From: Tubiluchus corallicola | Lineage: Eukaryota; Priapulida; Priapulimorpha; Priapulimorphida; Tubiluchidae | Length of the DNA: 64,000 nt | Assembly (NCBI GenBank): GCA_030141605.1 | Contig: JAQGDQ010002369.1 | Coordinates: 556,001-620,000 of the forward strand | Reading direction: 5' to 3' | In this document: positions 56,537 to 64,000 of the stretch, in pieces | How the letters are laid out: every line of letters begins with the position of its first letter | How positions within the stretch are numbered: the first letter of the stretch is position 1 | Notes under the pieces: generated by a model | The model's database searches: none | The model's input: the letters and a program-made list of their open reading frames with translations, nothing else | What the model was told of the DNA's origin: nothing | Position numbers and translations under genes: made by a program

Positions 56537-57650
56537 CTAGAAATCGAACCGCATTGTAGTCGTCAATCCATGAATGTACAGATTGCCGTTTGGCAGGATA
56601 CTGGCAAATGCCTGATCATCCAGAATATTACGGAACATATTCTGGTCGAAAAAGACCTGAAATCCGTAACCCGCAGTCCAATCGAAATGCCAACTATTAT
56701 TAGCAAAGTAAGTACCCCAACCGAATCCGAGTTCTAATTCGATATGAGTTCTGAGTCGGTTTAGATTTTTTTCCTTAAGAGTAAAGATGGAGTTTGGTGC
56801 AAGGACACCTGCTGCAGTGGTTGCTATTTGATTCAACCGTGCGCTGGTGTACTGTGTGAATAGGATATCTCCAGCTCCCTCTCCATAGATTCTAAAGCAT
56901 TTTCCCAACATCAAGTTCGCAGCCAGTCCGGTTCGTAGCCCTAAAGCCCAAGATTGGGATCTTTGGGTCATAAATACATTTGCCCGGTTCAAGAACTGGG
57001 TTGACTCATTGAGGTATTCCACGACAATAGATTGACGAACCCAGGCGGCACGAATTCCAAAATGGGGACGATAGGTAAGATCTGAAGTACCGCAATAAAG
57101 TTTTTCCTAATTCCAAATCTACAAGGTCCATACGGAGCCGCCAGCGTGAGGTCCCAGTAAAGTACGTTGGAGAAGTGACGTTCGGTATTTCCCACAAGGG
57201 GTGAAGAACATTGTGTCCACCTCTATCAAGATCTACTCTGGTACTTTGAGTACTTCGAACCCATGTGTATCTTGAAAGCAAATCCCAGCCCTTATGAGGG
57301 AAAGTAGTCCCAAGAAGAACTTTAAAGCCGGGTTTGTAGTCTGGGTTTAAATCAATCATATCGCCATTTAATGTGAAATCAGGGTTGGTTGTGTCATCAA
57401 TGATGCCCAATTCCATATTCTCCTGGTACGGATACCAATAGATAAAACTTGCACCAGCAAAAATGCCCCATCCATTCTGTGGCGGCAGACAGTAAGGTGG
57501 TCCGCATTCAGACATCGTTTGGGATTGCATATTTTCTTTGTTTTGAGAGGAAGGATAATGACTGCTTTGTCCAACGGCGGAAGAGATACACAAAAGCGAC
57601 AGACTTATCCAGGAAAAGGTTTTTGCGAACAGATTCATTTTATTCTCCAA
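56537..57650 (-). pseudogene. Legionella-type MOMP-like outer-membrane protein with one frameshift
   Basis: From ATG 57650 (or 57638) a signal peptide (LFAKTFSWISLSLLCISSAV) precedes GWGIFAGASFIYWYPYQEN, DYKPGFKVLLGTTFPHKGWD and YTWVRS, as in the intact MOMP-like gene next door. The frame breaks at an AAAAA run near 57110; conserved sequence (YRPHFGIRAAWVRQS) continues in another frame and joins the 161-codon 3' part that ends in MRFDF, a barrel-type C-terminus. These proteins are major porins in Chlamydia-like bacteria. Confidence 0.7.
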
Positions 57651-57732
57651 CTAGATGCCATATAACGCATCTTATATACATTCTTCTCTTATGCAAGATA
57701 TCTGAGAGAAAGAAATCGTTAAAGAAATTTAT

Positions 57733-58734
57733 CTAGAATTCGAATCTACCGCCTAAAGTCAAGCCATTGAAAGTGAGATCGCCAGTTGGCAGTAAGTTGT
57801 AAAGAGTGAAGAGCTCCATCTGATCCCACCAGTATTGAGCTTCATAAGCAGCATTGAATGCCAGTAGATAATTCTGACCAAAACAATAAGCCCATTCCAA
57901 ACCGAGAGAAAGTTGAGCATTGGCCCTAAGCCGATAGGGAGAACTATTAGTAACTCTTACCTCTGAAGTAAGTGTGTTTACTGATTCGAGATGTCTTCTA
58001 TATCGATTGTCAAATTGTCCATACAAAAGAGCGATGGATGAGATGCCTTGCACACTGAATCCCCATTCCATGTGGCAATTTCCTTCCATGCCGACTCGGG
58101 GGCCGAGTCCCCATCTTCTCAATTTCGATCGGGTAGAAAGGACTCCATAAAAATCAGGATTTGAAGTGGTAGCGATAATCACATTGTGAAAATCCTGATC
58201 GTAGCTTTGTCGGATCCATGATGCCTGAACTCCCATATGAGGACGGATGGAGAAAACTTTACTGATGAAGTAATCATAGCCAAGTTCTAACTGCCATGAA
58301 TTGAAATAGAGTTTCCATTCAGCGCTTGCATTATTGCCAAAAGTAAGCGGAGATCCTTCAGGGGCATTAACAGGAAATCCTATTAGGACAATAATACCCG
58401 TATTATCATTTGGCAGGCCAGGGACGAAAGAGAATCTTTTGTGGCTATAGTTCATCCACCGGACCATAAGATCCCAATTCGTTTCTCCAAAATCATAGCC
58501 GGCCGATATTCTCAATCCAGCTCCGTATTTAAAATTGATATCTTGAAGCACTATGCTGCTGGGGGGAGGGTTATTCTGAAAGATGACTTGATGAGCTAGA
58601 GTGGGATCGACAGTAAAGGCATATTCTAAATCCTCAGCATCTGCTCTCCACCATAAGAACTCGCCTTTCGTAACGAAGCCCCTTCCAATGCATCCGTGGG
58701 TGGAATGAGTTGTTTGATTCGATGTCTTTTGCAT
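57733..58734 (-). CDS. Legionella-type MOMP-like outer-membrane protein
   Basis: The 333-codon frame contains FVTKGEFLWWRADAEDLEYA, RISAGYDFGETNWDLMVRW, VFSIRPHMGVQASWIRQSYD and the terminal GLTLGGRFEF, the porin pattern shared with the gene to its left. Upstream of ATG 58734 the same frame is open and encodes a signal-peptide-like stretch (HFFLSILCICSIASAYDS) up to about 58800, but no ATG, GTG or TTG starts it. A possible ATG at about 58825 is in another frame before an A6 run. The true start may therefore be lost by an indel, or use an unusual codon. Confidence 0.75.
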   Translation of the reverse strand: MQKTSNQTTHSTHGCIGRGFVTKGEFLWWRADAEDLEYAFTVDPTLAHQVIFQNNPPPSSIVLQDINFKYGAGLRISAGYDFGETNWDLMVRWMNYSHKRFSFVPGLPNDNTGIIVLIGFPVNAPEGSPLTFGNNASAEWKLYFNSWQLELGYDYFISKVFSIRPHMGVQASWIRQSYDQDFHNVIIATTSNPDFYGVLSTRSKLRRWGLGPRVGMEGNCHMEWGFSVQGISSIALLYGQFDNRYRRHLESVNTLTSEVRVTNSSPYRLRANAQLSLGLEWAYCFGQNYLLAFNAAYEAQYWWDQMELFTLYNLLPTGDLTFNGLTLGGRFEF

Positions 58735-58973
58735 ATGACTCTGCGAGTCATAAGCAGAAGCAATAGAGCAAATGCATAAAATAGAGAGAAAAAAGTGGTT
58801 TTTTACTTGAGTAGCCTTCTCATTGATAATTAGGGCTATTTTTCATCTATATGTTTAAAGTTTTTATTTGAAAACAGAGAAATTGTTTAGGTAACCAATT
58901 TTTTTAAACTTTCTTAATAAGTCGTTAATAACTAGACTTTCCGTCCTAATATAAATTAGTTCAGAGGAATTCT

Positions 58974-59639
58974 ATGCAGGTCCCAGAAATTCATTCATCA
59001 ACTCCTTCTTTGCAACCGAAAGTCGATACTCATATTCAAAGCCGCTCATCAGGGGGTATCTCTGATGTACGGGATGTGCTTCATTCTTCTGGTGGAAGTG
59101 GATTTATCCAATCTTGTGTGAATGGTATTTTCCACACGATTGCATCTGTATTTTGCACGATCAAAGATACAGCCTGCTGGTTTTTGAACTGCTGCAGCAA
59201 GAAAGAAGAAGTGGAAGTTTCTGACTTGGCTCCGGCAAAGGAAGAATCTCAAGCATCTTTGGTCCCAGAGGAGATCCAAATTGCTATGGATGTTCAGGAT
59301 TCCCTAAGAGAAGGTAATTTGACCCCACGGGAACTTTTGAAGTATTTCCAAGTGTATGTCAGCACACAGCAGCAAAAAGAGATCTACATAGCTTTAGGAC
59401 TAAAAGCTCATGATGCAAGAGGAAGGACGGAAAGATTGAAATCTTACTGGGATGCTCCAACGCACACCTATAAGGTCAACATCTCAAAAGATCCTGAAAT
59501 CCGTACTCTAGAAATGGAAACGAAAGGCAGACTCCTGGTTCAGGAGAATCCTCTTCAGGAACGAGTCATTGCAGCTCTTGCTTATGGACTGGATGCATAC
59601 ATCAATGAGGGGATGCAAAGAGCCACTCAAGCACTATAA
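58974..59639 (+). CDS. hypothetical protein with Cys-rich hydrophobic segment
   Basis: The 221-aa product has a Ser-rich N-terminus and a hydrophobic stretch with five cysteines (C48, C61, C68, C73, C74) in IASVFCTIKDTACWFLNCC, followed by an acidic linker and a helical domain (LTPRELLKYFQVYVSTQQQK). The Cys cluster at the membrane border could be lipidated, which is inference. GAGGAATTCT precedes the ATG; the upstream 239 bp are AT-rich without a gene. Confidence 0.6.
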   Translation: MQVPEIHSSTPSLQPKVDTHIQSRSSGGISDVRDVLHSSGGSGFIQSCVNGIFHTIASVFCTIKDTACWFLNCCSKKEEVEVSDLAPAKEESQASLVPEEIQIAMDVQDSLREGNLTPRELLKYFQVYVSTQQQKEIYIALGLKAHDARGRTERLKSYWDAPTHTYKVNISKDPEIRTLEMETKGRLLVQENPLQERVIAALAYGLDAYINEGMQRATQAL

Positions 59640-59649
59640 CGAACTATTT

Positions 59650-59844
59650 CTAGCGGGGAGATTTCTTCTCAGAATCTCCCTTGCAAGCTTCACATCTATT
59701 TATTTCACATTGTTTTTTAGAGTTTGGAAGGTGCCCGCAGCCTTTTGTTAGCTTGGGCTTCCCAGTAATAATCAATCCGATCCCTAATCCGATCAAACAA
59801 ATCAGTACTAGTACGATCGCAAAAAGAATGGTCTTAAAGAGCAT
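59650..59844 (-). CDS. small membrane protein, possibly NqrM-like
   Basis: The 64-aa product has one N-terminal membrane helix (~5-27) ending in IITGKPKLTKGCG, then four cysteines (C36, C46, C51, C54). NqrM, an iron-delivery factor for the sodium-pumping NADH:quinone reductase, has the same size, a helix ending in a Gly-Lys-rich turn and a Cys cluster. The match is by layout and a few residues, not decisive. The gene follows the DUF3604 gene after 6 bp. Confidence 0.45.
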   Translation of the reverse strand: MLFKTILFAIVLVLICLIGLGIGLIITGKPKLTKGCGHLPNSKKQCEINRCEACKGDSEKKSPR

Positions 59845-59850
59845 CTTTGA

Positions 59851-61758
59851 TTATTTTTTCTTGGTCTTTTTAGAAGAAGAAGGAGCACCTGCTTCTAGAT
59901 CGACCCAGATCGGCGAGCTCCATGCAATGTGGCCATTTTTCTGAGTGGCTCGAAGATAATAAAAGATGGAAGGAGGATGTTCGCCAGCTTTCATCACTAG
60001 ATCTTCAAGAGGGTCCATATCATCGATTTCGAATTCGAACTGATATTCTTTTGGTTCGAAAGTGCGGAAGATTTTTCCATTCCGGAGGATTTGAACTTCC
60101 TCCACAGAATCAGTTCCAATGACATATCCTGTGCTGTGTCTATTAAAAAACAGACCGGGCTTTTCTTTTGTGGAGACTTCAGATCCCATAGGAAATCCGG
60201 CGATACTCATACCGACGATGATTCTCTCACCGGTCGTTGCATAGCAAGATCTTCGATACAATGCGTCCATCAAGGAAGCTCGGGTTTGATCTTTTGCCAA
60301 AATAGCTGTGAGTCCGGGAGAGTATTGAGTCTGGTCGGAATCATAAAAATCAGAGTAGATTCCACGGTCATCCAAACCTCCGGCTACGAATCCAAAACGG
60401 CAGCCTTTAAGAAGTGCTCTGAGAACCGAGCCTTCTTGTACTTCGCCGATTGATTTCTTTCCAGATCCTTCAATGGGACACGGGTTTCCTTCTTTTGCTG
60501 TTAACTCAGAAGAGCCCCAGGCATTGTAAATCTCAACCACACGTTCAAAATCAGGATTGAAGTCATCGAAATTGAAGCTAGTTCCTTTTCCCATGGTAAA
60601 AGAAGGAACGGAAAGGAGTTCTTTCGGCTGGATGCTTTTATAGATTTTTTTCAGTGAGTTGGTCTTCGTGTCTTTTTTCCTGAAGATCGGCTTGCTGTCT
60701 TTGAGGTAGATCATTTGACGCACCCCTTCTTCTTTTGGTTCTCCCACATATTGAAAACCCAGAAAAGCGACAAATCGTTCATCTTCGTTGAATTCAGTGG
60801 TTTGCTGGTTGATGAGTTTCCAGATATCGGAAGAGGTTTCTTCCTCGCTGTCAAAAGAGGATGTTGCAAAGAACTGGAAGGCTTTTTCATCTCTGAAATG
60901 TCTCAAGCATGTCTCGATGTTCTCATCAGAGTCGACTCTTTGGGACTCTCCGTGAAGAAGTCCCCAGAATAATTGGGTCTCTTCGGAAGCAAAGCATTTG
61001 ATAGGAGGAGAAAAGAAGGTCTCTTCATTAGAAAGGTTCTTCAATTGAATTTTGTAGATGCCTGGTTCGTTGAAGTAAAGGTTGGGAAGAGTGATGAAAC
61101 CTGTCTCAGGAACAAAAAGCTTCCAGTTGAGGTTTTCCCGAAGATGTTCATAAGAAAGATCGATGAGTGTTCCTTCAGGTGCATTTGCAGTGAGATTCCC
61201 GAATTTGTCTTCGAACCGGACGATGATATCGAATCGTTTGTTTCTTGAGACTAGAGATGGGGTGATGATTTTAAGGTTGTTCAGGACGTTTCCCCTGATA
61301 TCGATATGGAATGTCTCAGGATCGCGGAAGTCACCCTTTCCTTTGGGGTCGATGTAGAGAAGGAAGGGCTTTCTTCGTTGTACATTACACTGGACGGTGT
61401 TTCCCTTTTTCTCCAGGTTACCTTCATCAGTCGTACCCAAGCAGATGGTCAGAGTTTCTGAGGCTTTCAGTTCGGCAGGGAGTGCAAAGATAAATTGAGA
61501 AGGATTTTCATCATCTTTGACCCATTCAGGAGTGAGGGCTTTTTTGCTGGATGCAATCTCTCCCCAAATAAGATTGGACTTGTCTTTCGATTGGGTTTTA
61601 GGAATTTGCCAGTCGAGGGTTCTGCCTTGGCTTTGAAGATCAAACTTTAGTTTGGTTCCTTTGGGAAGATTGTTGGCAGTTGTATAAAAGAACCTCCAAA
61701 TGCCTGTTTGGCCTGCAAGGGCGAAGTTGGGTTCGGAATAACAAATCGATCTTCTCAT
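59851..61758 (-). CDS. DUF3604 protein
   Basis: The 635-aa product matches what I recall of DUF3604: an N-terminal beta domain, then LFWGLLHGESQRVDSDENIE, FVAFLGFQYVGE, GFVAGGLDDRG and LMDALYRRSCYATTGERIIV, a PHP-like order of His, Asp and Glu. Some expected metal His residues are replaced (GLLHGESQ where HxHT is common), so metal dependence is unclear. No signal peptide. AGGA precedes ATG 61758. A Lys-rich tail ends the protein. Confidence 0.65.
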   Translation of the reverse strand: MRRSICYSEPNFALAGQTGIWRFFYTTANNLPKGTKLKFDLQSQGRTLDWQIPKTQSKDKSNLIWGEIASSKKALTPEWVKDDENPSQFIFALPAELKASETLTICLGTTDEGNLEKKGNTVQCNVQRRKPFLLYIDPKGKGDFRDPETFHIDIRGNVLNNLKIITPSLVSRNKRFDIIVRFEDKFGNLTANAPEGTLIDLSYEHLRENLNWKLFVPETGFITLPNLYFNEPGIYKIQLKNLSNEETFFSPPIKCFASEETQLFWGLLHGESQRVDSDENIETCLRHFRDEKAFQFFATSSFDSEEETSSDIWKLINQQTTEFNEDERFVAFLGFQYVGEPKEEGVRQMIYLKDSKPIFRKKDTKTNSLKKIYKSIQPKELLSVPSFTMGKGTSFNFDDFNPDFERVVEIYNAWGSSELTAKEGNPCPIEGSGKKSIGEVQEGSVLRALLKGCRFGFVAGGLDDRGIYSDFYDSDQTQYSPGLTAILAKDQTRASLMDALYRRSCYATTGERIIVGMSIAGFPMGSEVSTKEKPGLFFNRHSTGYVIGTDSVEEVQILRNGKIFRTFEPKEYQFEFEIDDMDPLEDLVMKAGEHPPSIFYYLRATQKNGHIAWSSPIWVDLEAGAPSSSKKTKKK

Positions 61759-61832
61759 AGCAAGTCCTGTAACAGTGAATTTTTGAAGGATTTATTTTGC
61801 CTTAGAAATGGATACAAATCAAGTCTGCGATG

Positions 61833-63128
61833 TCAGCCTTTTTTCAAAGAAGTAATTCGTATTCTTTCTATAGAGCGGTCATTGGAGTTTAAAACTTCTA
61901 ATTCAAATTCGTCAGAGTGGAGTTTCCATCCTTTGGAAGGAATCGTCCCTGCTCTATGAAAGACATACCCACCTATGGTCTCATATTCAGGACTATGGGG
62001 AATATGGATGTGAAGTTTTTCTTCAATATCAATAATGCTCATCTTGGCATCTACTACGAAGCCGCCGCCGGGAAGTTTCCAGAACTGGGCCTCCTCTTCG
62101 ATGTCGTATTCGTCTTCGATCTCTCCCACCAGCTCTTCCAAGATATCTTCTATGGTGACGATTCCTTCTGTTCCCCCATATTCATCAACAACAATGGCGA
62201 GGTGGATCTGTTTATTCCTGAATTCCTGAAGGAGATGGGAGATTCGCTTATTCTCAGGAGTAAACAAAACCGGTTTGACGATTTTTTCGACAGGGACCTG
62301 AAGGGATTCTTTTGAGCCGTTCTCGTAGACTTCCAGGAGGTCCTTGGAATAAAGCACGCCAATGATCTCATCAAGGGTTTCCCGATATACGGGGATGCGG
62401 CTGTATCCTTCATCGATGAAAAGGCGGGTTGCCTCATGAAGCGTAGCGGTATTTTCAAGAAAGGTGACATCGACTCTTGGGATCATGATTTCACGAGCGA
62501 CCTTTTCCCGAAAGGTAATGAAAGAAGTAATCAGTTTTTGATCAAAGGCATCCAGATGCTGGCTTAGTTCTGTTTCATTGATCATTTCCCGGACTCGTTC
62601 ACGGATGAGAAAAAAGCTCTCGGGCTGTTCATAGATATGAGATACTTGAAAAAGGGCTCGGATTATCTTGAGGAGTATTCCGACAATCGGGAAAAAAAAC
62701 GTCAAGAATATGGAAGCAATCGGAGCTGAAAAACGGAGCATACCCTTCGACCAGAGAGTAGCCAAAAGCCGGGTGCAAAAGTCGAGAACGATCGAAATGG
62801 CGATGATTCCCAAGGCAATCAAAATCAGTTCTACCCAGCCTAAAGTTTGATGGATGTGGTTTGCAAAATAGAAAAAAGCAGTCGTTGCGTATAGAAGAGA
62901 GAGAAGATGGCGGGTAAAACTCAAGCTATAGTAGAGGTTTTCCCATTCGTCTTTGGGAAAAAATTTCTTCATCAAGGTGAAGAAAAAGAAGGATCTGGTG
63001 CGCAAAGGATCTTTCGCCTTGATCTTCCCCAGTTGGAGGAGAGAAGTACTCAGCATTGTGAGCATTGCGGATCCAAACAGGAAAATGAGTGGCAGGATGG
63101 GGAACCAGTCGAAGATTTGAGATTTCAT
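61833..63128 (-). CDS. CorC/HlyC-family CBS-domain membrane protein
   Basis: The 431-aa product has a DUF21 (CNNM-type) membrane part with four segments (~10-175), two CBS domains (IMIPRVDVTFLENTATLHEA; AIVVDEYGGTEGIVTIEDIL) and a CorC_HlyC end (GGGFVVDAKMSIIDIEEKL). The family exports Mg2+ or Co2+, and older names call it hemolysin; there is no reason to regard it as a toxin. It follows ybeY after 10 bp, a common pairing. Confidence 0.92.
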   Translation of the reverse strand: MKSQIFDWFPILPLIFLFGSAMLTMLSTSLLQLGKIKAKDPLRTRSFFFFTLMKKFFPKDEWENLYYSLSFTRHLLSLLYATTAFFYFANHIHQTLGWVELILIALGIIAISIVLDFCTRLLATLWSKGMLRFSAPIASIFLTFFFPIVGILLKIIRALFQVSHIYEQPESFFLIRERVREMINETELSQHLDAFDQKLITSFITFREKVAREIMIPRVDVTFLENTATLHEATRLFIDEGYSRIPVYRETLDEIIGVLYSKDLLEVYENGSKESLQVPVEKIVKPVLFTPENKRISHLLQEFRNKQIHLAIVVDEYGGTEGIVTIEDILEELVGEIEDEYDIEEEAQFWKLPGGGFVVDAKMSIIDIEEKLHIHIPHSPEYETIGGYVFHRAGTIPSKGWKLHSDEFELEVLNSNDRSIERIRITSLKKG

Positions 63129-63138
63129 GAAAGAAGAG

Positions 63139-63606
63139 TTACTTTGCAGTTGTTGCCTTTAATAGATCCATACAACTTTTTTCTTTTTTTCGCATGATAC
63201 TTTGTTCTTCTTCAGTGAGATCATTATAGCCGATGAGGTGTAAAAGGCCATGAATGAGATAAAGGAGGGCTTCTTCTTCAGGATCTTGTCCATGTTCCTT
63301 TGCATACTCGATAGCGATATCAGTACAGATGAAAACCATCCCTAAGAAGCAGAATCCATTCTCGTTAGGATTATCGATGGGAAAGGAGATGCAATCGGTA
63401 GGAGAAGGGTCCTGAAAAAATTCATTGTGGAGAATACAAATTTTTTCTTGATCAACCAGATGAATTTCCACCTCATCGCATGAGATTTTTTCAGATTCAA
63501 GGACGCACAAAACAGCCTCTCTCATAGTATCATGAGAGAGGGATAAAGCTTTTTGCTCGTCGATGATGGAAATATTTATGAGCCTATCCAAAATATGTTT
63601 CGTCAA
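63139..63606 (-). CDS. ybeY: endoribonuclease YbeY
   Basis: YbeY matures 16S rRNA. The 155-aa product has CISFPIDNPNE and the metal motif HGLLHLIGYNDLTEEE. The family usually has a third His (H-x3-H-x5-H); here an Asp stands at that place (GYND). Asp can bind zinc, so activity may be kept. The upstream gap 63607-63742 has no gene. Confidence 0.9.
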   Translation of the reverse strand: MTKHILDRLINISIIDEQKALSLSHDTMREAVLCVLESEKISCDEVEIHLVDQEKICILHNEFFQDPSPTDCISFPIDNPNENGFCFLGMVFICTDIAIEYAKEHGQDPEEEALLYLIHGLLHLIGYNDLTEEEQSIMRKKEKSCMDLLKATTAK

Positions 63607-63708
63607 TTTTCGGAGCCATTTTGGCCAATTTTAGAAAGTTGTTCGAGCAGTAATATCCACACGGAATATGAATCCTCGAACAATTTTTTAAACTTGGCTC
63701 AAAAGAGC

Positions 63709-63744
63709 CCTAAAATCGACAGATACCTGTTTTGGGATAGGTTC
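63709..63744. repeat. 36-bp dispersed repeat, copy 2
   Basis: Second copy of the sequence at 53574-53609, 32 of 36 identical. It overlaps the stop codon of the small basic protein and may take part in its transcription end. Confidence 0.7.
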
Positions 63745-63904
63745 ATGATTGTAATGTAGGAGTCTTAGGGAGGCCGGTGGCTTTTTTCTTTCCTTCCTGC
63801 CATTTCCCAAGCTTGCGGAGAACCTCGATTCTTTCGAAGCGCTTCAAGACATTTCTTTTTTTGACTCCCTTATTCGCTTTTCCATAGCTATTGTGCCTGG
63901 ACAT
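63743..63904 (-). CDS. small basic protein of the Chlamydiae/Verrucomicrobia type
   Basis: A 53-aa, strongly basic protein starts at ATG 63904 after AGAGGAA. It reads MSRHNSYGKANKGVKKRNVL, then RFERIEVLRKLGKW, EGKK and GLPKTP, the pattern of a small protein family confined, as I recall, to Chlamydiae and Verrucomicrobia and likely ribosome-associated. This is one of the best taxonomic markers in the window. The last 96 bp of the window (63905-64000) hold no recognisable gene. Confidence 0.8.
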   Translation of the reverse strand: MSRHNSYGKANKGVKKRNVLKRFERIEVLRKLGKWQEGKKKATGLPKTPTLQS

Positions 63905-64000
63905 GAGTTCCTCTATCTACTTAATTTTTGCAATGAATGAATGTTTAGCCTGATCGCCGGAGAGAACGTTAGGATGTTCTTTAAAACCTAAATTTAATTT

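Noticed and set aside
61833-63128. CBS protein as a hemolysin toxin
   Set aside because: The hemolysin name is historical for the CorC/HlyC group; the domains indicate a cation-transport membrane protein.

Overview
The window is bacterial, dense and mostly coding, and it looks like the chromosome of a Chlamydia-like organism (order Chlamydiales). The family cannot be fixed from the sequence; a Waddlia-, Simkania- or Parachlamydia-type bacterium fits best. Four things point there. Several gene blocks keep chlamydial order: DUF721-gyrB-gyrA-tmk-holB, dxs-xseB-xseA-tpiA, and an lptD-like/HEAT/maf block. A 53-aa small basic protein at 63743-63904 resembles a family I know from Chlamydiae and Verrucomicrobia. 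Two outer-membrane proteins at 56.5-58.7 kb resemble the Legionella-type MOMP-like proteins of Chlamydia-like bacteria. Many AT-flanked genes look like host-directed effectors. Order comparisons are from memory of Chlamydia trachomatis, not from a search.

Layout. 1-3.4 kb: two tandem F-box-like repeat proteins, the first broken by a stop, and a kinase-like protein. 3.6-11.6 kb: a complete eight-gene menaquinone operon on the minus strand (menG-F-D-H-B-A-C-E). 11.7-17.4 kb: accessory genes including an ankyrin-type protein with an 11-G tract, a decayed DUF1499 gene, two transporters and a glycerophosphotransferase. 17.4-28.4 kb: typA, mgtE, an effector-like repeat protein and the gyrase/tmk block. 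28.4-32.5 kb: material inserted between tmk and holB, namely a decayed kynB-like gene and a large beta-sandwich/GH16-like locus split by a 20-bp tandem repeat. 32.6-40.4 kb: holB, nadK, dxs, xseB, xseA, tpiA, secG and def.

40.4-49.1 kb is the most unusual part, an island between def and the lptD-like gene. It holds a tail-anchored hypothetical protein, a cysteine-rich protein whose C-terminal half matches the RING2 (Rcat) ligand pattern of eukaryotic RBR ubiquitin ligases, and a Ulp1-type (clan CE) cysteine protease. Each of the three genes is followed by a copy of the same piece of sequence, the 3' end of a GMC oxidoreductase gene that stands intact at the far end. A decayed copy of secG-def and a purine-phosphorylase/transporter chimera lie between them. 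This looks like a ubiquitin-targeting effector island built by repeated local duplication.

49.1-64 kb: lptD-like, HEAT-repeat protein and maf; a set of surface or secreted protein genes, several frameshifted (outer-membrane barrel, a GH64/thaumatin-like protein, two MOMP-like proteins) around a 164-bp palindrome; then DUF3604, a CorC/HlyC-type CBS protein, ybeY and the small basic protein. The recognised core genes are uninterrupted, while frameshifts and stops cluster in accessory genes. This argues for real decay or switching rather than uniformly poor sequence. I found no tRNA, rRNA, CRISPR array or transposase gene.
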